DNA of 7,559 nucleotides from Treponema sp. GTDB lineage: Bacteria > Spirochaetota > Spirochaetia > Treponematales > Breznakiellaceae. Under the pieces are notes generated by a model. That model ran no database searches. It was not told where the DNA came from and saw only the letters and a list, made by a program, of their open reading frames with translations. Location of the stretch: NCBI GenBank assembly GCA_031266695.1, contig JAISAK010000058.1, positions 1 to 7,559 on the forward strand, written 5' to 3'. The translations under genes were made by a program, and so were the position numbers. Of this stretch, positions 1 to 7,173 are shown in pieces (positions within the stretch are counted from its first letter, which is position 1; each line of letters opens with the position of its first letter).

Positions 1-1
1 G

Positions 2-937
2 GATCTGTCCCTCGGCGTCCGGCGGGGGAAAAACATTTTCACCGCGGTAGACCGCGTCAGCTTCCGCATTGACGAGGGGGAGATCCTGGGACTGGTGGGG
101 GAATCGGGCTGCGGCAAAAGTCTTACCTGCCTTTCCATTCCCGCCCTGCTTGCCCCGGAGATTGAACGCCTGGGCGGGGACATTGTTTTCAAGGGCCGCA
201 ATCTTGCCGGCCTTTCGCCGGAGGAATTGAACCGCGTCCGGGGAAAGGAAATTTCCATGATCTTCCAGGAACCCGCCGCTTCCCTCAACCCCCTGCACAG
301 GATAGGCCCCCAGATTGCCGAAGCCCTGGAACTCCACGGCCTGGGCGATAAAAAAAGCCGGCGCGCCGAAGTCCTCGGCATGATGGAGAATCTGGGGCTT
401 CCGGAGCCGGAAAAGCTGGCCAAGGCTTATCCCCACGAGCTTTCCGGAGGCATGTGCCAGCGGGTGATGATCGCCATTGCCGCCATCTGCCGCCCCGCCC
501 TGCTCCTGGCCGACGAACCCACAACGGCCCTGGACACGGCCGCCCAAACCCAGATTCTGGAACTTTTGCGGAAGATCAACCGGGAATTCGGCGCTTCTAT
601 CCTTCTTGTTTCCCACGACCTCGGCCTGGTAAGCCGGGTCTGCGGCAGAACCCTGGTAATGTACGCGGGGAAAATTGTGGAAAGCGGAAACAGGGACGAC
701 ATTTTTAACCGCCCCGCCCATCCTTACACCCGTTCCCTTATCGACGCCATTCCGCGCAGGGAGCAAAAGGGAAAGCCCCTGGCGAATATTCCCGGCCGGG
801 TTCCCTCGATAGAGGAGCCCCGCTCCGGCTGCCCCTTCGCCCCCCGCTGCGCCCGCGCGGAGAAACGCTGCGCCGCCGCCTTTCCGGAAGAAGCAAACCT
901 GGGCGGCAGCCACCGGGTATACTGCTTCAGGGAATAA
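2..937 (+). CDS. Peptide/nickel-type ABC transporter ATP-binding protein, OppD/DppD family (5' end missing)
   Basis: This ATPase would power import of oligopeptides, dipeptides or a similar solute at the inner membrane. The frame is open to the left edge, and 311 residues are visible. Full-length family members are about 320-340 residues, so only a short N-terminal piece is missing. In visible numbering: Walker A GESGCGKS at 33-40, Q-loop MIFQEP with Q89, signature LSGGMCQRV from 147, Walker B LLLADEP ending near 173, and the switch histidine in SHD at 205. The C-terminal oligopeptide-transporter domain carries cysteines 277, 283, 290 and 308 (GCPFAPRC...C...C). In some DppD proteins such cysteines bind an iron-sulfur cluster; that is family knowledge, not shown here. 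MIFQEP and LSGGMxQRVMIA favour the D subunit over the F subunit. A cysteine replaces the usual arginine in the signature loop. No partner ATPase follows; the next gene is convergent and overlaps by 11 bp. Substrate is not determinable. Confidence 0.93.
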   Translation, partial: DLSLGVRRGKNIFTAVDRVSFRIDEGEILGLVGESGCGKSLTCLSIPALLAPEIERLGGDIVFKGRNLAGLSPEELNRVRGKEISMIFQEPAASLNPLHRIGPQIAEALELHGLGDKKSRRAEVLGMMENLGLPEPEKLAKAYPHELSGGMCQRVMIAIAAICRPALLLADEPTTALDTAAQTQILELLRKINREFGASILLVSHDLGLVSRVCGRTLVMYAGKIVESGNRDDIFNRPAHPYTRSLIDAIPRREQKGKPLANIPGRVPSIEEPRSGCPFAPRCARAEKRCAAAFPEEANLGGSHRVYCFRE

Positions 938-2234
938 GCTCCTCCGCGGACAACCCTTCCGCGGCCGGGGCCGGCGGGGAAACCAAAATCTTGTCGATGC
1001 GGCGGCCGTCCATGCCCCTTACCGTAAAGCGGCAGCCCCGATAGGCGAAACTTTCGCCGGCGCGCGGGAGTTCTCCGGAGAGGAAGAGGACGAAGCCCGC
1101 AAGGGTGTGATAGTCCTGGTGTTCCGCGGCAAGGTCCGGCAGGGAAAGGAGTTTCGCGGCTTCGTCGATGTTGAGGCTGCCGTCCATCAGCCAGCTCCCG
1201 TCTTCCTGGCGGACAGCCGGATCTTTTTCCCGCGGGACAGCCGAAAGCTCGCCGACTATTTCTTCCACCAAATCACGCACGGAGATGATCCCGGCAAAGC
1301 CGCCGTATTCGTCCATTACAAAGAGAAAATCCGTTCCGCCTTTCCTGAAGGATTCAAAGGCCTTGAGGGCCGTCATGGTTTCGGGCACGAACTGGGCCGG
1401 CTTCATGATCGAGCGCAGGCCGCCCCGGGGGCCCGCCAGTTGATCCAGGAGGATGTCTTCAAGGTAGGCCGCGCCGATGATCGCGTCCGGGGCGCCGTCG
1501 GCGACGGGAAAACAACGCTGGCCGCGGTACTCAAGGACCTTGGCGCGGATATCTTCCGCCGGGGCGTTTACGTCGAGCCACTGGATTTCCGAGCGGTGGG
1601 TCACAAAAGCGCTGATCGGGCGGTCCCCCAGATAAAAAACGCCCTCCACCATAGTACGTTCATTGCTCTCGACAATGCCCGATTTTTCACCTTCCCTGAG
1701 GGCGAGGAACAGTTCGTCTTCGGTAATGCCCGGCCCCTTTGCCTCAATATGGAAGACCCTGCGGAAAAGGGCGGCCAGGCGCCAGAGGATAAAGCCGAAG
1801 GGCCGGAAAGGAAGGGAAAGGACGTAGACCAGGGGAAAAAGGGCCCCGGCGATTCCTTCGGGATTGGAACGGGCGATGACACGGGGGATAAGGTCGCCAA
1901 GGAAGATCGAAACCAGCGCAAGGGCCGCGAGGAAGGAAATGATGATCACCGGTTCCGCGGGGAATTGCATCAGGACGCAGCCCGCAAAGACGCCGCTCGT
2001 AAAGCGCAGAATACCGGCCGGGATTCGGGATATCCCCGAAAAGGAGAGGGGATTCTCCACAGCCTCAAGGAGGCGCCGGAATTTTTTGCTGCCCCTCTCC
2101 GCCTCTTTCCGCAGCCGCTGTTCTCCGCACGCGCCGAAGGCCGTGTCGAAGAGGGTAAAAAATCCTCCGGCGAGGATTAAACCGAAAATAACAAGAAGGG
2201 CGGGTAAGGGATCCTCCATCGGCGGCGCTTCCAT
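927..2234 (-). CDS. CNNM/CorC (UPF0053) family membrane protein with CBS pair
   Basis: This 435-residue protein has the full CNNM/CorC architecture. A DUF21-type membrane domain with hydrophobic segments near 10-30, 73-90, 95-117 and 127-155 is followed by a tandem CBS domain (about 205-330) and a C-terminal CorC_HlyC transporter-associated domain (about 340-417). Family members are linked to magnesium or cobalt efflux and metal tolerance; older names call them hemolysins. Visible hallmarks are the FLGDLIPRVIA segment (109-121, matching the usual GExxPK region), the linker EGEKSGIVESNERTMVEGV, and MDEYGGFAGIISVRDLVEEIVGEL at the end of the second CBS. The usual SE of the first helix (FFSxSE) reads FD here. 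Its ATG shares one base with the stop of the upstream HD-GYP-like gene (TAATG), so translational coupling is likely; an in-frame ATG five codons later is an alternative start. The 3' end overlaps the convergent ABC gene by 11 bp. The transported ion is not known. Confidence 0.93.
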   Translation of the reverse strand: MEAPPMEDPLPALLVIFGLILAGGFFTLFDTAFGACGEQRLRKEAERGSKKFRRLLEAVENPLSFSGISRIPAGILRFTSGVFAGCVLMQFPAEPVIIISFLAALALVSIFLGDLIPRVIARSNPEGIAGALFPLVYVLSLPFRPFGFILWRLAALFRRVFHIEAKGPGITEDELFLALREGEKSGIVESNERTMVEGVFYLGDRPISAFVTHRSEIQWLDVNAPAEDIRAKVLEYRGQRCFPVADGAPDAIIGAAYLEDILLDQLAGPRGGLRSIMKPAQFVPETMTALKAFESFRKGGTDFLFVMDEYGGFAGIISVRDLVEEIVGELSAVPREKDPAVRQEDGSWLMDGSLNIDEAAKLLSLPDLAAEHQDYHTLAGFVLFLSGELPRAGESFAYRGCRFTVRGMDGRRIDKILVSPPAPAAEGLSAEELIP

Positions 2235-3385
2235 TAACTGCTGATTTCTTCCCTGGTAAGGGGGCGGACTATATACAGGCCTTCCTGGGAGGTTTCCATA
2301 GTTTTGTTTTTGCCGTCGGGGGTAAGCTCCCCGAAGATCTGCACCATCGGGTAGCGGGGGTTTTCCGGATTCACGTCCACTACCTGGCCTTTCCTGCCGC
2401 TGGAAAGGAGCACGTAAAGCCCGATGGGGTAAATCGAAAGCGAGTAGACCAGGGCGCGGACAACCGCGTCGTCGTATTGCTTTCCCTCGTTCCTGAGGAG
2501 TTCCAGCATACCCGTATAGCCGTCCTTGGCTTCCTTGTGGGGGCGCTTGGTACTGAGGGCCTCGTAGGAGCAGGCGACGCCGATTATCTTCGCGTAAAGG
2601 CTTATCTTGTCGCTGGTCAGCTTCTGGGGATAGCCCGTGCCGTTTTCACGCTCGTGGTGTTCAAGGGCGGCAAGGCTGATAACCAGGGGGAAGTCAAAGG
2701 ACTTGAGCATATTGAAACTCAAAATCGGATGGGTAAGGATCGCCTTTTTTTCCTGGGGAGTCAGGGCCCGGCTGCTCAGATAGGTCTTGGGGGGCAGCTT
2801 GATCATGCCAATCTCGTGGAGCAGGGCCGCCACGCCGAGTTCTATAAGGCGGTGGGCCGGAAGCTTGAGGTAGGTTCCGATGATAATGGCGATGATGGTG
2901 GAACGGACCGCGTGGGACGAAAGATAATTCTGATTCTCCGGGGGATCGGTGTTTTTCAGCACCCGCATGAGGAAACGGCGATCCTCCCGGACAAAGTCGC
3001 AGACGGTCTTGATCTTCTCCGCCACGGATTTAAAATCAAGTTCGTTCTTTATAGCCACAACGGTAAAAAGATTATCCGCGTATTTCAGCAGGGATTCGTA
3101 GAAGTTTTCCGCCAGTTGTATCTTGCCGGCGTCGCTCATGGTTGCCATGTCGGTAGGGTCTACCGTTGCGTCGCCTTCTTCCTCGGCCTTGACTCCGTCG
3201 GGCACATAGTCTTCCCGGGGTTCGCCGTCGCTGTAAACCTCGCGTAATTCCCGCTCAAGCAGGGTATTTATCAGTTCCCGGGAAAAGGGCATTTCCGGGG
3301 CGGCAAGGATAAACTGGGAATCGAGATAGACCATCTTGGTAAAATAGCTTTCCGGCGGAATATCCTTGATACTGTATTTTTTCAT
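2234..3385 (-). CDS. HD-GYP-like domain protein with altered metal ligands
   Basis: This 383-residue protein has an HD-GYP domain, a family that typically hydrolyses cyclic di-GMP. The N-terminus (about 5-55) resembles the DUF3391-like region before many HD-GYP domains; an acidic linker (55-85) follows. The HD-GYP core is about 150-320, with H158, ALLHEIGMIKLP (H190-E191), THP (H219), HHERENGTGYP (H243-H244, GYP 251-253) and ACSYEALSTKRPHKEA (271-286). The C-terminus (YPIGLYVLLSSGRKGQVV) matches the usual tail. Two positions that are normally metal-binding aspartates differ: the HD aspartate is E191, and the aspartate of ADxYDAL is C272. The lysine after the HD motif is also methionine (GMI for GKI). 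Activity may be lost or changed and a sensor role is possible; this is inference. There is no phosphoreceiver domain. The gene starts at ATG 3385 with AAGGG about 10 bases upstream, and its stop overlaps the start of the CNNM/CorC gene. Confidence 0.88.
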   Translation of the reverse strand: MKKYSIKDIPPESYFTKMVYLDSQFILAAPEMPFSRELINTLLERELREVYSDGEPREDYVPDGVKAEEEGDATVDPTDMATMSDAGKIQLAENFYESLLKYADNLFTVVAIKNELDFKSVAEKIKTVCDFVREDRRFLMRVLKNTDPPENQNYLSSHAVRSTIIAIIIGTYLKLPAHRLIELGVAALLHEIGMIKLPPKTYLSSRALTPQEKKAILTHPILSFNMLKSFDFPLVISLAALEHHERENGTGYPQKLTSDKISLYAKIIGVACSYEALSTKRPHKEAKDGYTGMLELLRNEGKQYDDAVVRALVYSLSIYPIGLYVLLSSGRKGQVVDVNPENPRYPMVQIFGELTPDGKNKTMETSQEGLYIVRPLTREEISS

Positions 3386-3387
3386 CG

Positions 3388-3416
3388 TTGACTTGCCCTT
3401 TTCTTTCCTTTATCAT
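3388..3416 (+). promoter_or_regulatory. Sigma70-type promoter for the plus-strand three-gene unit
   Basis: TTGACT (3388-3393) and TATCAT (3411-3416) are separated by exactly 17 bp. Each hexamer matches the consensus at five of six bases. Transcription would start near 3423, leaving a leader of about 60 nt before the TTG start at 3485. The promoter lies in the 99-bp divergent gap and its -35 box sits right against the start codon of the HD-GYP-like gene, so transcription in one direction could affect the other. Prediction from sequence only. Confidence 0.6.
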
Positions 3417-3423
3417 AATTTTG

Positions 3424-3442
3424 CCCCTTGGGACAACCGGGG
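3424..3442 (+). other. Small inverted repeat in the predicted leader
   Basis: CCCCTTG (3424-3430) can pair with CAA (3434-3436) and GGGG (3439-3442), leaving a three-base GGA loop and a two-base CC bulge. It lies at the predicted 5' end of the mRNA. It could stabilise the transcript or be an operator, or it may be chance; there is no T-run, so it is not a terminator. Confidence 0.25.
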
Positions 3443-3469
3443 TATTGTAACTTTTGCACCCTTTCCGGC

Positions 3470-3487
3470 GGAGGAGATTTTTGCTTG
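3470..3487 (+). promoter_or_regulatory. Ribosome binding site that fixes a TTG start
   Basis: GGAGGAG (3470-3476) lies eight bases before the TTG at 3485-3487. This is a near-ideal Shine-Dalgarno sequence at good spacing. The more upstream in-frame TTG at 3428 has no such site and would sit almost on the predicted transcription start, so 3485 is preferred. The resulting N-terminus begins MKFKF and runs directly into a hydrophobic segment. Confidence 0.8.
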
Positions 3488-4324
3488 AAATTCAAATTCA
3501 TCTTTATCTTCTTTAACACAATAATACTGCTTTTTCTATCGGCTGTCTGCCTGCTGCCGCTTATTTTTCTGGGGCAGGATTATATGGCGAATTTCCGGTA
3601 CGCCCTCCTGCCCCTGACGCTGATTCTGGTTCTCGCGCTGCTTGGTTTTAACGTATTTTACCTGGTGAATCACAGGCTTTTTACGCTTCTGGAAAGGGAA
3701 GACTGGCCGGCCCTGGTTGATTATCTGGAGCAGCGGGTTATCCACCGGGGCCGCTATTCCCGCCGCCTGGTTCAGCTTTTGACGAATTCTTACCTTGTTA
3801 TGAGCGATTCCCGGGGCCTTCTTAACCTTGAAAACAAGCTTGCCCTTGCCAGGCCCGCCCTTCTTGAGGAAAACGCCCTTATTTTCGGCGCCGCCCGGAT
3901 TCTTGTGGGGGATTTCGCGGGGGCTTCCGATTTTTTTCAGGCCCGGCTGGAAAAGGCAAAGGTAAAGGCGAAGGACCTTCAATGGATTCGCTGGTATTAC
4001 GGCTTTTCCCGGCTGCTTTCGAGGGATTTCGCCAAAGCCGAGGCTGAGTTCAAAGCCCTGGCCGCCGCTTCCACCGACGGCCTTATCGCCGGACTTTCCG
4101 TCTATTTTCTTAATACCAGCCTGCTGAAATACTCGAAAAACCGGGACGAATGCCGGCAGATCGCGGCCGAAGGGGAGAAGCGCGTCAAAAAGGCGATCCG
4201 GGGAATTAGCGGCTGGAAAAAGGAAGCGGCCAAGGTTGAAAGCGACGTTCACGCCGCCATTATCAGGAAATATATTGACGAAGCCGGCGTCCGGCTTTAC
4301 GGCGGGCAGGGGGGAACAAATTGA
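3485..4324 (+). CDS. Membrane-anchored TPR-like protein of unknown function
   Basis: I do not recognise a named family. From the TTG at 3485 the product is 279 residues. Two strongly hydrophobic segments (about 4-30 and 39-62) should form a membrane hairpin or anchor, and a charged, mostly helical domain follows. Residues about 136-158 (ARILVGDFAGASDFFQARL) and 168-192 (WYYGFSRLLSRDFAKAEAEF) resemble tetratricopeptide helices, with small residues and an F-A-x-A pattern at the expected places, so a protein-binding role is plausible. The C-terminus is rich in lysine and glutamate. The two-segment topology would put both the short N-terminus and the TPR-like domain in the cytoplasm, but this is a prediction. 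The gene is first in the unit and its stop overlaps the start of the aminotransferase by 4 bp (TTGA), suggesting coupled translation. Its link to amino-acid metabolism is positional only. Confidence 0.82.
   Translation: MKFKFIFIFFNTIILLFLSAVCLLPLIFLGQDYMANFRYALLPLTLILVLALLGFNVFYLVNHRLFTLLEREDWPALVDYLEQRVIHRGRYSRRLVQLLTNSYLVMSDSRGLLNLENKLALARPALLEENALIFGAARILVGDFAGASDFFQARLEKAKVKAKDLQWIRWYYGFSRLLSRDFAKAEAEFKALAAASTDGLIAGLSVYFLNTSLLKYSKNRDECRQIAAEGEKRVKKAIRGISGWKKEAAKVESDVHAAIIRKYIDEAGVRLYGGQGGTN
4308..4323 (+). promoter_or_regulatory. Ribosome binding site and TTG start of the aminotransferase
   Basis: AGGGGGG (4308-4314) lies six bases before the TTG at 4321-4323. This TTG overlaps the stop TGA of the preceding gene (4322-4324). 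Starting here gives the N-terminus MKIFEKSTKLDKVCYDIRGP, which lines up with the start of known AlaA proteins, so the non-ATG start is well supported. Confidence 0.8.
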
Positions 4325-5538
4325 AAATCTTCGAAAAATCCACAAAACTGGACAAGGTCTGCTACGATATCCGGGGGCCCGTTCTTAAAGAGGCAAAGCG
4401 GCTTGAGGACGAGGGCTTCAGTATTATCAAGCTCAATATCGGCAACCCCGCCCCCTTCGGCTTCAACGCGCCCGACGAGATCCTCCACGACGTGATTGTG
4501 AATCTCCACAAGGCCCAGGGCTACGGCGATTCCCGGGGCCTCTTTGCCGCGCGCAAAGCGGTGATGCAGGACTTCCAGTCCAAGGGGATCATGGACGTGG
4601 GAATCGACGACATCTACATCGGGAACGGGGTAAGCGAGCTTATCATGATTTCCATGCAGGGGCTCCTTGACGCGGGGGACGAGGTACTTGTCCCCATGCC
4701 GGACTATCCCCTTTGGACCGCGGCCATAACCCTTGCCGGCGGCCGGGCGGTGCATTACCTCTGCGACGAGTCCTCGCTCTGGAACCCCGACCTGGACGAT
4801 ATGCGCGCCAAAGTCAGCGCCAAAACCAAGGCCATTGTGGTTATCAACCCCAACAACCCCACCGGCGCGGTATACGAGCGCTCAACCCTTGAGGGAATCG
4901 CGGCTCTCGCGCGGGAACACGGCCTTATCGTATACGCCGACGAGATTTACAGCCGCATTACCTACGAAGGCGCCGTACATATTCCCATGGCGTCCGTGGC
5001 GCCCGATATCTTTACCATCAGCTTTGACGGCCTTTCCAAAGCCTGGCGCGCCGCCGGATTCCGGGCGGGCTGGATGGTGCTTTCGGGAAACAGGAAAAAC
5101 GCGGCGGATTATGTGGAAGGGCTGGAAATGCTTTCCAATATGCGGCTCTGCGCCAATATGCCTTCCCAGTTCGGCATCCAGACCGCCCTGGGGGGCTACC
5201 AGAGCATCAAAGATTTTCTCCTTCCCGGCGGCCGTTTAAAGGAGCAGCGGGATACGGCGGTAAGCATGGTGAACGCCATACCGGGCCTTTCGGTAGTTAT
5301 GCCCAGGGGCGCGCTCTACTGTTTCCCCAGAATGGATATAAAGCGTTTCAATATCACCGACGATGAAAAGTTTATGATCGATCTGCTGCGGGACCAGCAT
5401 CTGCTCCTTGTCCACGGCACGGGCTTTAACTGGAAGGACCCGGATCATTTTCGCATTGTATTTCTGCCGGACAAAGACACCCTTGACGACGCCATGCGCC
5501 GGCTCGCGTCTTTCCTGAACGGCTACCGGCAAAGCTAA
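4321..5538 (+). CDS. alaA: Alanine aminotransferase, AlaA type (PLP-dependent class I)
   Basis: This is a cytoplasmic, PLP-dependent aminotransferase that probably interconverts pyruvate plus glutamate with alanine plus 2-oxoglutarate. The 405-residue length equals that of E. coli AlaA as I recall it. Long AlaA-like segments are visible throughout, including KLDKVCYDIRGPVLKEAKRL (9-28), LNIGNPAPFGF (38-48), IYIGNGVSELI (98-108), DYPLWTAA (128-135) and VHYLCDESS (144-152). Fold-type I residues are intact: NPNNPTGA (176-183), ADEIY with D207 contacting the PLP nitrogen, the Schiff-base lysine K240 in SFDGLSK, and the substrate carboxylate arginine R378 in HFRIV. The start is TTG, with a 4-bp overlap with the upstream membrane protein gene. 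The ammonia-lyase follows after 24 bp, so the two enzymes are very likely on one mRNA. Other small amino or keto acids could also be substrates; the AlaA subgroup call is strong by remembered similarity. Confidence 0.93.
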   Translation: MKIFEKSTKLDKVCYDIRGPVLKEAKRLEDEGFSIIKLNIGNPAPFGFNAPDEILHDVIVNLHKAQGYGDSRGLFAARKAVMQDFQSKGIMDVGIDDIYIGNGVSELIMISMQGLLDAGDEVLVPMPDYPLWTAAITLAGGRAVHYLCDESSLWNPDLDDMRAKVSAKTKAIVVINPNNPTGAVYERSTLEGIAALAREHGLIVYADEIYSRITYEGAVHIPMASVAPDIFTISFDGLSKAWRAAGFRAGWMVLSGNRKNAADYVEGLEMLSNMRLCANMPSQFGIQTALGGYQSIKDFLLPGGRLKEQRDTAVSMVNAIPGLSVVMPRGALYCFPRMDIKRFNITDDEKFMIDLLRDQHLLLVHGTGFNWKDPDHFRIVFLPDKDTLDDAMRRLASFLNGYRQS

Positions 5539-5562
5539 CAGCCCATCAAATCGAGGAGTATC

Positions 5563-7101
5563 ATGAACAAGAACAACTTTGAAGTACTTGAAATCGGAAA
5601 GGCGCCGCTTACTATCGAAGCGCTTGTTTCGGCCGCGGAAAAGGCGGGCGGCGCCCGGCTTTGGGCCTCGGCGGAACTGGAAAAACGCATAGACGAGGGC
5701 GCCGCGTTTTTGGATAAAACCATTGCCGAAAAGGGCGGCATTTACGGCGTAACCACGGGCTACGGCGACTCCTGCACCGAAGTTGTCAGCCCCGAACATT
5801 ACCGGGACCTTCCGGTCAATCTGACCCGCTACCACGGCTGCGGGCTGGGGGATTTCTTTGACGAAAGAACCACCCGGGCGATTATGATTGTCCGGCTCAA
5901 TACCCTGGCCCAGGGCTATTCGGGGGTAAGCTCCGCCCTGCTCAGGGCCCTCAGCTTTTTTCTTGAAGAGGACATTCTTCCCCTTATTCCCCAGGAAGGT
6001 TCCGTGGGCGCTTCCGGCGATCTGACGCCCCTTTCCTACCTCGCGGGCGCGCTTATCGGCGAAAGGGATGTACTTTACCGGGGAAAGGTCCGGCCCGCGG
6101 CGGAGGTTTTGAAAGAACTGGGACGGCCCCTTTACAGCTTCCGTCCCAAAGAGGCCATTGCCATTATGAACGGCACCGCGGTAATGAACGCCGTGGCCGC
6201 CGGGGCCTTTTTCAGCGCCGACTATCTGGCGGATCTTTCCTGCCGCATTACGGCCATGAACTCCCTTGCCCTCAAGGGAAACGTCTACCATTTTTTCAGG
6301 CGTCTCTTCGAGGTAAAGCCCCACCCCGGCCAGGCTCTGGCCGCGGAAAAAATACGCTGCGCCATGGAAGGAGAAGGCGATTCCGCTTCACGGGACGGGG
6401 TTGTTCCCGCCCGGATACAGGACGCCTATTCCATCCGCTGCGCGCCCCATGTAATCGGCGTTTTCTACGATATGCGGGATACCCTGCGGCGGCTCATCGA
6501 AGTCGAAATGAACAGCGCCAACGATAACCCCATTATCGATCCCGAAACCCGCTCGGTCTACCACGGAGGCCATTTTTACGGCGGCCATATCTGTTTTGCC
6601 ATGGATTCCCTCAAAAACATCGGGGCCAACATTGCCGATCTCCTTGACCGGCAGCTTGCGCTGATGGTGGACGGCAAGTTTAACCGGGGGCTTCCTTTAA
6701 ACCTTTCCGGTTCCTCCAAGAGCCTTTCCTACAACCACGGCTTTAAGGCCGTGCAGATAGCCGCCTCCGCCTGGGCCGCGGAGGCCCTCAAGAATACCAT
6801 TCCCGCCAGTGTTTTTTCCCGCTCCACCGAGTGCCACAACCAGGACAAGGTGAGCATGGGTACCATCGCGGCCAGGGACTGCGTCAGGGTTCTTGAGCTT
6901 GGCGCCCAGGTTGCCGCCGCCGCCCTGCTCGCGGCGGCGCAGGCCCTGAACCTCCGTTTCGGCAAAGGTTCCCTTCCCGAAACCGCCGCGGCCGAAACCT
7001 GCGGCCGGGTCTTTTCGTACTTTGCCCCCCTGGAAGACGACCGCCCCCTGGACGGAGACCTGCGCAAAACGGTGGAATACATCGGAAGCCGTTTTTTTTA
7101 A
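5563..7101 (+). CDS. MIO-type amino-acid ammonia-lyase (HAL/PAL/TAL family)
   Basis: This 512-residue enzyme eliminates ammonia from an amino acid using the self-formed MIO group. The MIO triad A150-S151-G152 is in GSVGASGDLTPLSYLAG. Other family residues are Y61 in YGVTTGYGD, N203 in MNGTAVMN, Y289 and R292 in QDAYSIRC, and ANDNPIID (319-326). Database transfer would probably name it histidine ammonia-lyase (hutH), but the sequence is mixed. HNQDKVSMG (425-433) has NQD, as in phenylalanine and tyrosine lyases, where histidine lyases have NQED. The stretch SANDNPIIDPETRSVYHGGH resembles bacterial tyrosine lyases of pigment clusters. The substrate-selectivity pair appears to be Y90-H91 (NLTRYHGCG), neither the SH of HAL nor the HL or FL of other lyases. 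An MIO aminomutase is also possible. GAGGAG (5553-5558) precedes the ATG. No urocanase or other hut gene is in the window. The last codons include a run of eight Ts. Substrate unassigned. Confidence 0.92.
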   Translation: MNKNNFEVLEIGKAPLTIEALVSAAEKAGGARLWASAELEKRIDEGAAFLDKTIAEKGGIYGVTTGYGDSCTEVVSPEHYRDLPVNLTRYHGCGLGDFFDERTTRAIMIVRLNTLAQGYSGVSSALLRALSFFLEEDILPLIPQEGSVGASGDLTPLSYLAGALIGERDVLYRGKVRPAAEVLKELGRPLYSFRPKEAIAIMNGTAVMNAVAAGAFFSADYLADLSCRITAMNSLALKGNVYHFFRRLFEVKPHPGQALAAEKIRCAMEGEGDSASRDGVVPARIQDAYSIRCAPHVIGVFYDMRDTLRRLIEVEMNSANDNPIIDPETRSVYHGGHFYGGHICFAMDSLKNIGANIADLLDRQLALMVDGKFNRGLPLNLSGSSKSLSYNHGFKAVQIAASAWAAEALKNTIPASVFSRSTECHNQDKVSMGTIAARDCVRVLELGAQVAAAALLAAAQALNLRFGKGSLPETAAAETCGRVFSYFAPLEDDRPLDGDLRKTVEYIGSRFF

Positions 7102-7134
7102 AGCGAGCCGGTGTCACGGCGAAAAATGGAAGAA

Positions 7135-7157
7135 ATGAACCACGAACCATACGAACG
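7135..7157 (+). repeat. Short direct repeat, uninterrupted copy
   Basis: The 23-base unit is ATGAACCACGA followed directly by ACCATACGAACG. The same two halves recur at 7366-7376 and 7392-7403, separated there by a 15-bp palindrome. All 23 bases are identical between the copies. Confidence 0.85.
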
Positions 7158-7173
7158 AACACACACCCAAAGA

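Noticed and set aside
1107..2180. Long plus-strand open frame (357 codons) opposite the CNNM/CorC gene
   Set aside because: The opposite strand shows clear DUF21, CBS and CorC domains; this translation is Gly/Arg/Lys/Asp-rich with no family features and is an antisense shadow of GC-rich coding DNA.
2477..3247. Plus-strand open frame (256 codons) opposite the HD-GYP-like gene
   Set aside because: The minus strand carries the HD-GYP motifs in order; this frame is their shadow.
3412..3417. TATGAT on the minus strand as a -10 box for the HD-GYP-like gene
   Set aside because: A good -10 match, but no -35 hexamer at 15-18 bp and no extended -10 TG; TTGTCC lies only 13 bp away. The minus-strand promoter remains unidentified.
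3536..4345. Minus-strand open frame opposite the TPR-like gene
   Set aside because: The plus-strand frame has a promoter, strong Shine-Dalgarno site and membrane segments; the minus-strand product is Pro/Gly/Lys-rich and patternless.
5236..6324. Long minus-strand open frame (362 codons) across the end of alaA and the lyase
   Set aside because: It crosses two well-supported plus-strand genes and its translation has no recognisable motif.
7107..7120. Possible terminator hairpin GCCG-GTGTCA-CGGC after the lyase gene
   Set aside because: The stem is only four pairs and is followed by GAAAAA rather than a T-run; the T8 run (7092-7099) lies upstream, inside the gene.
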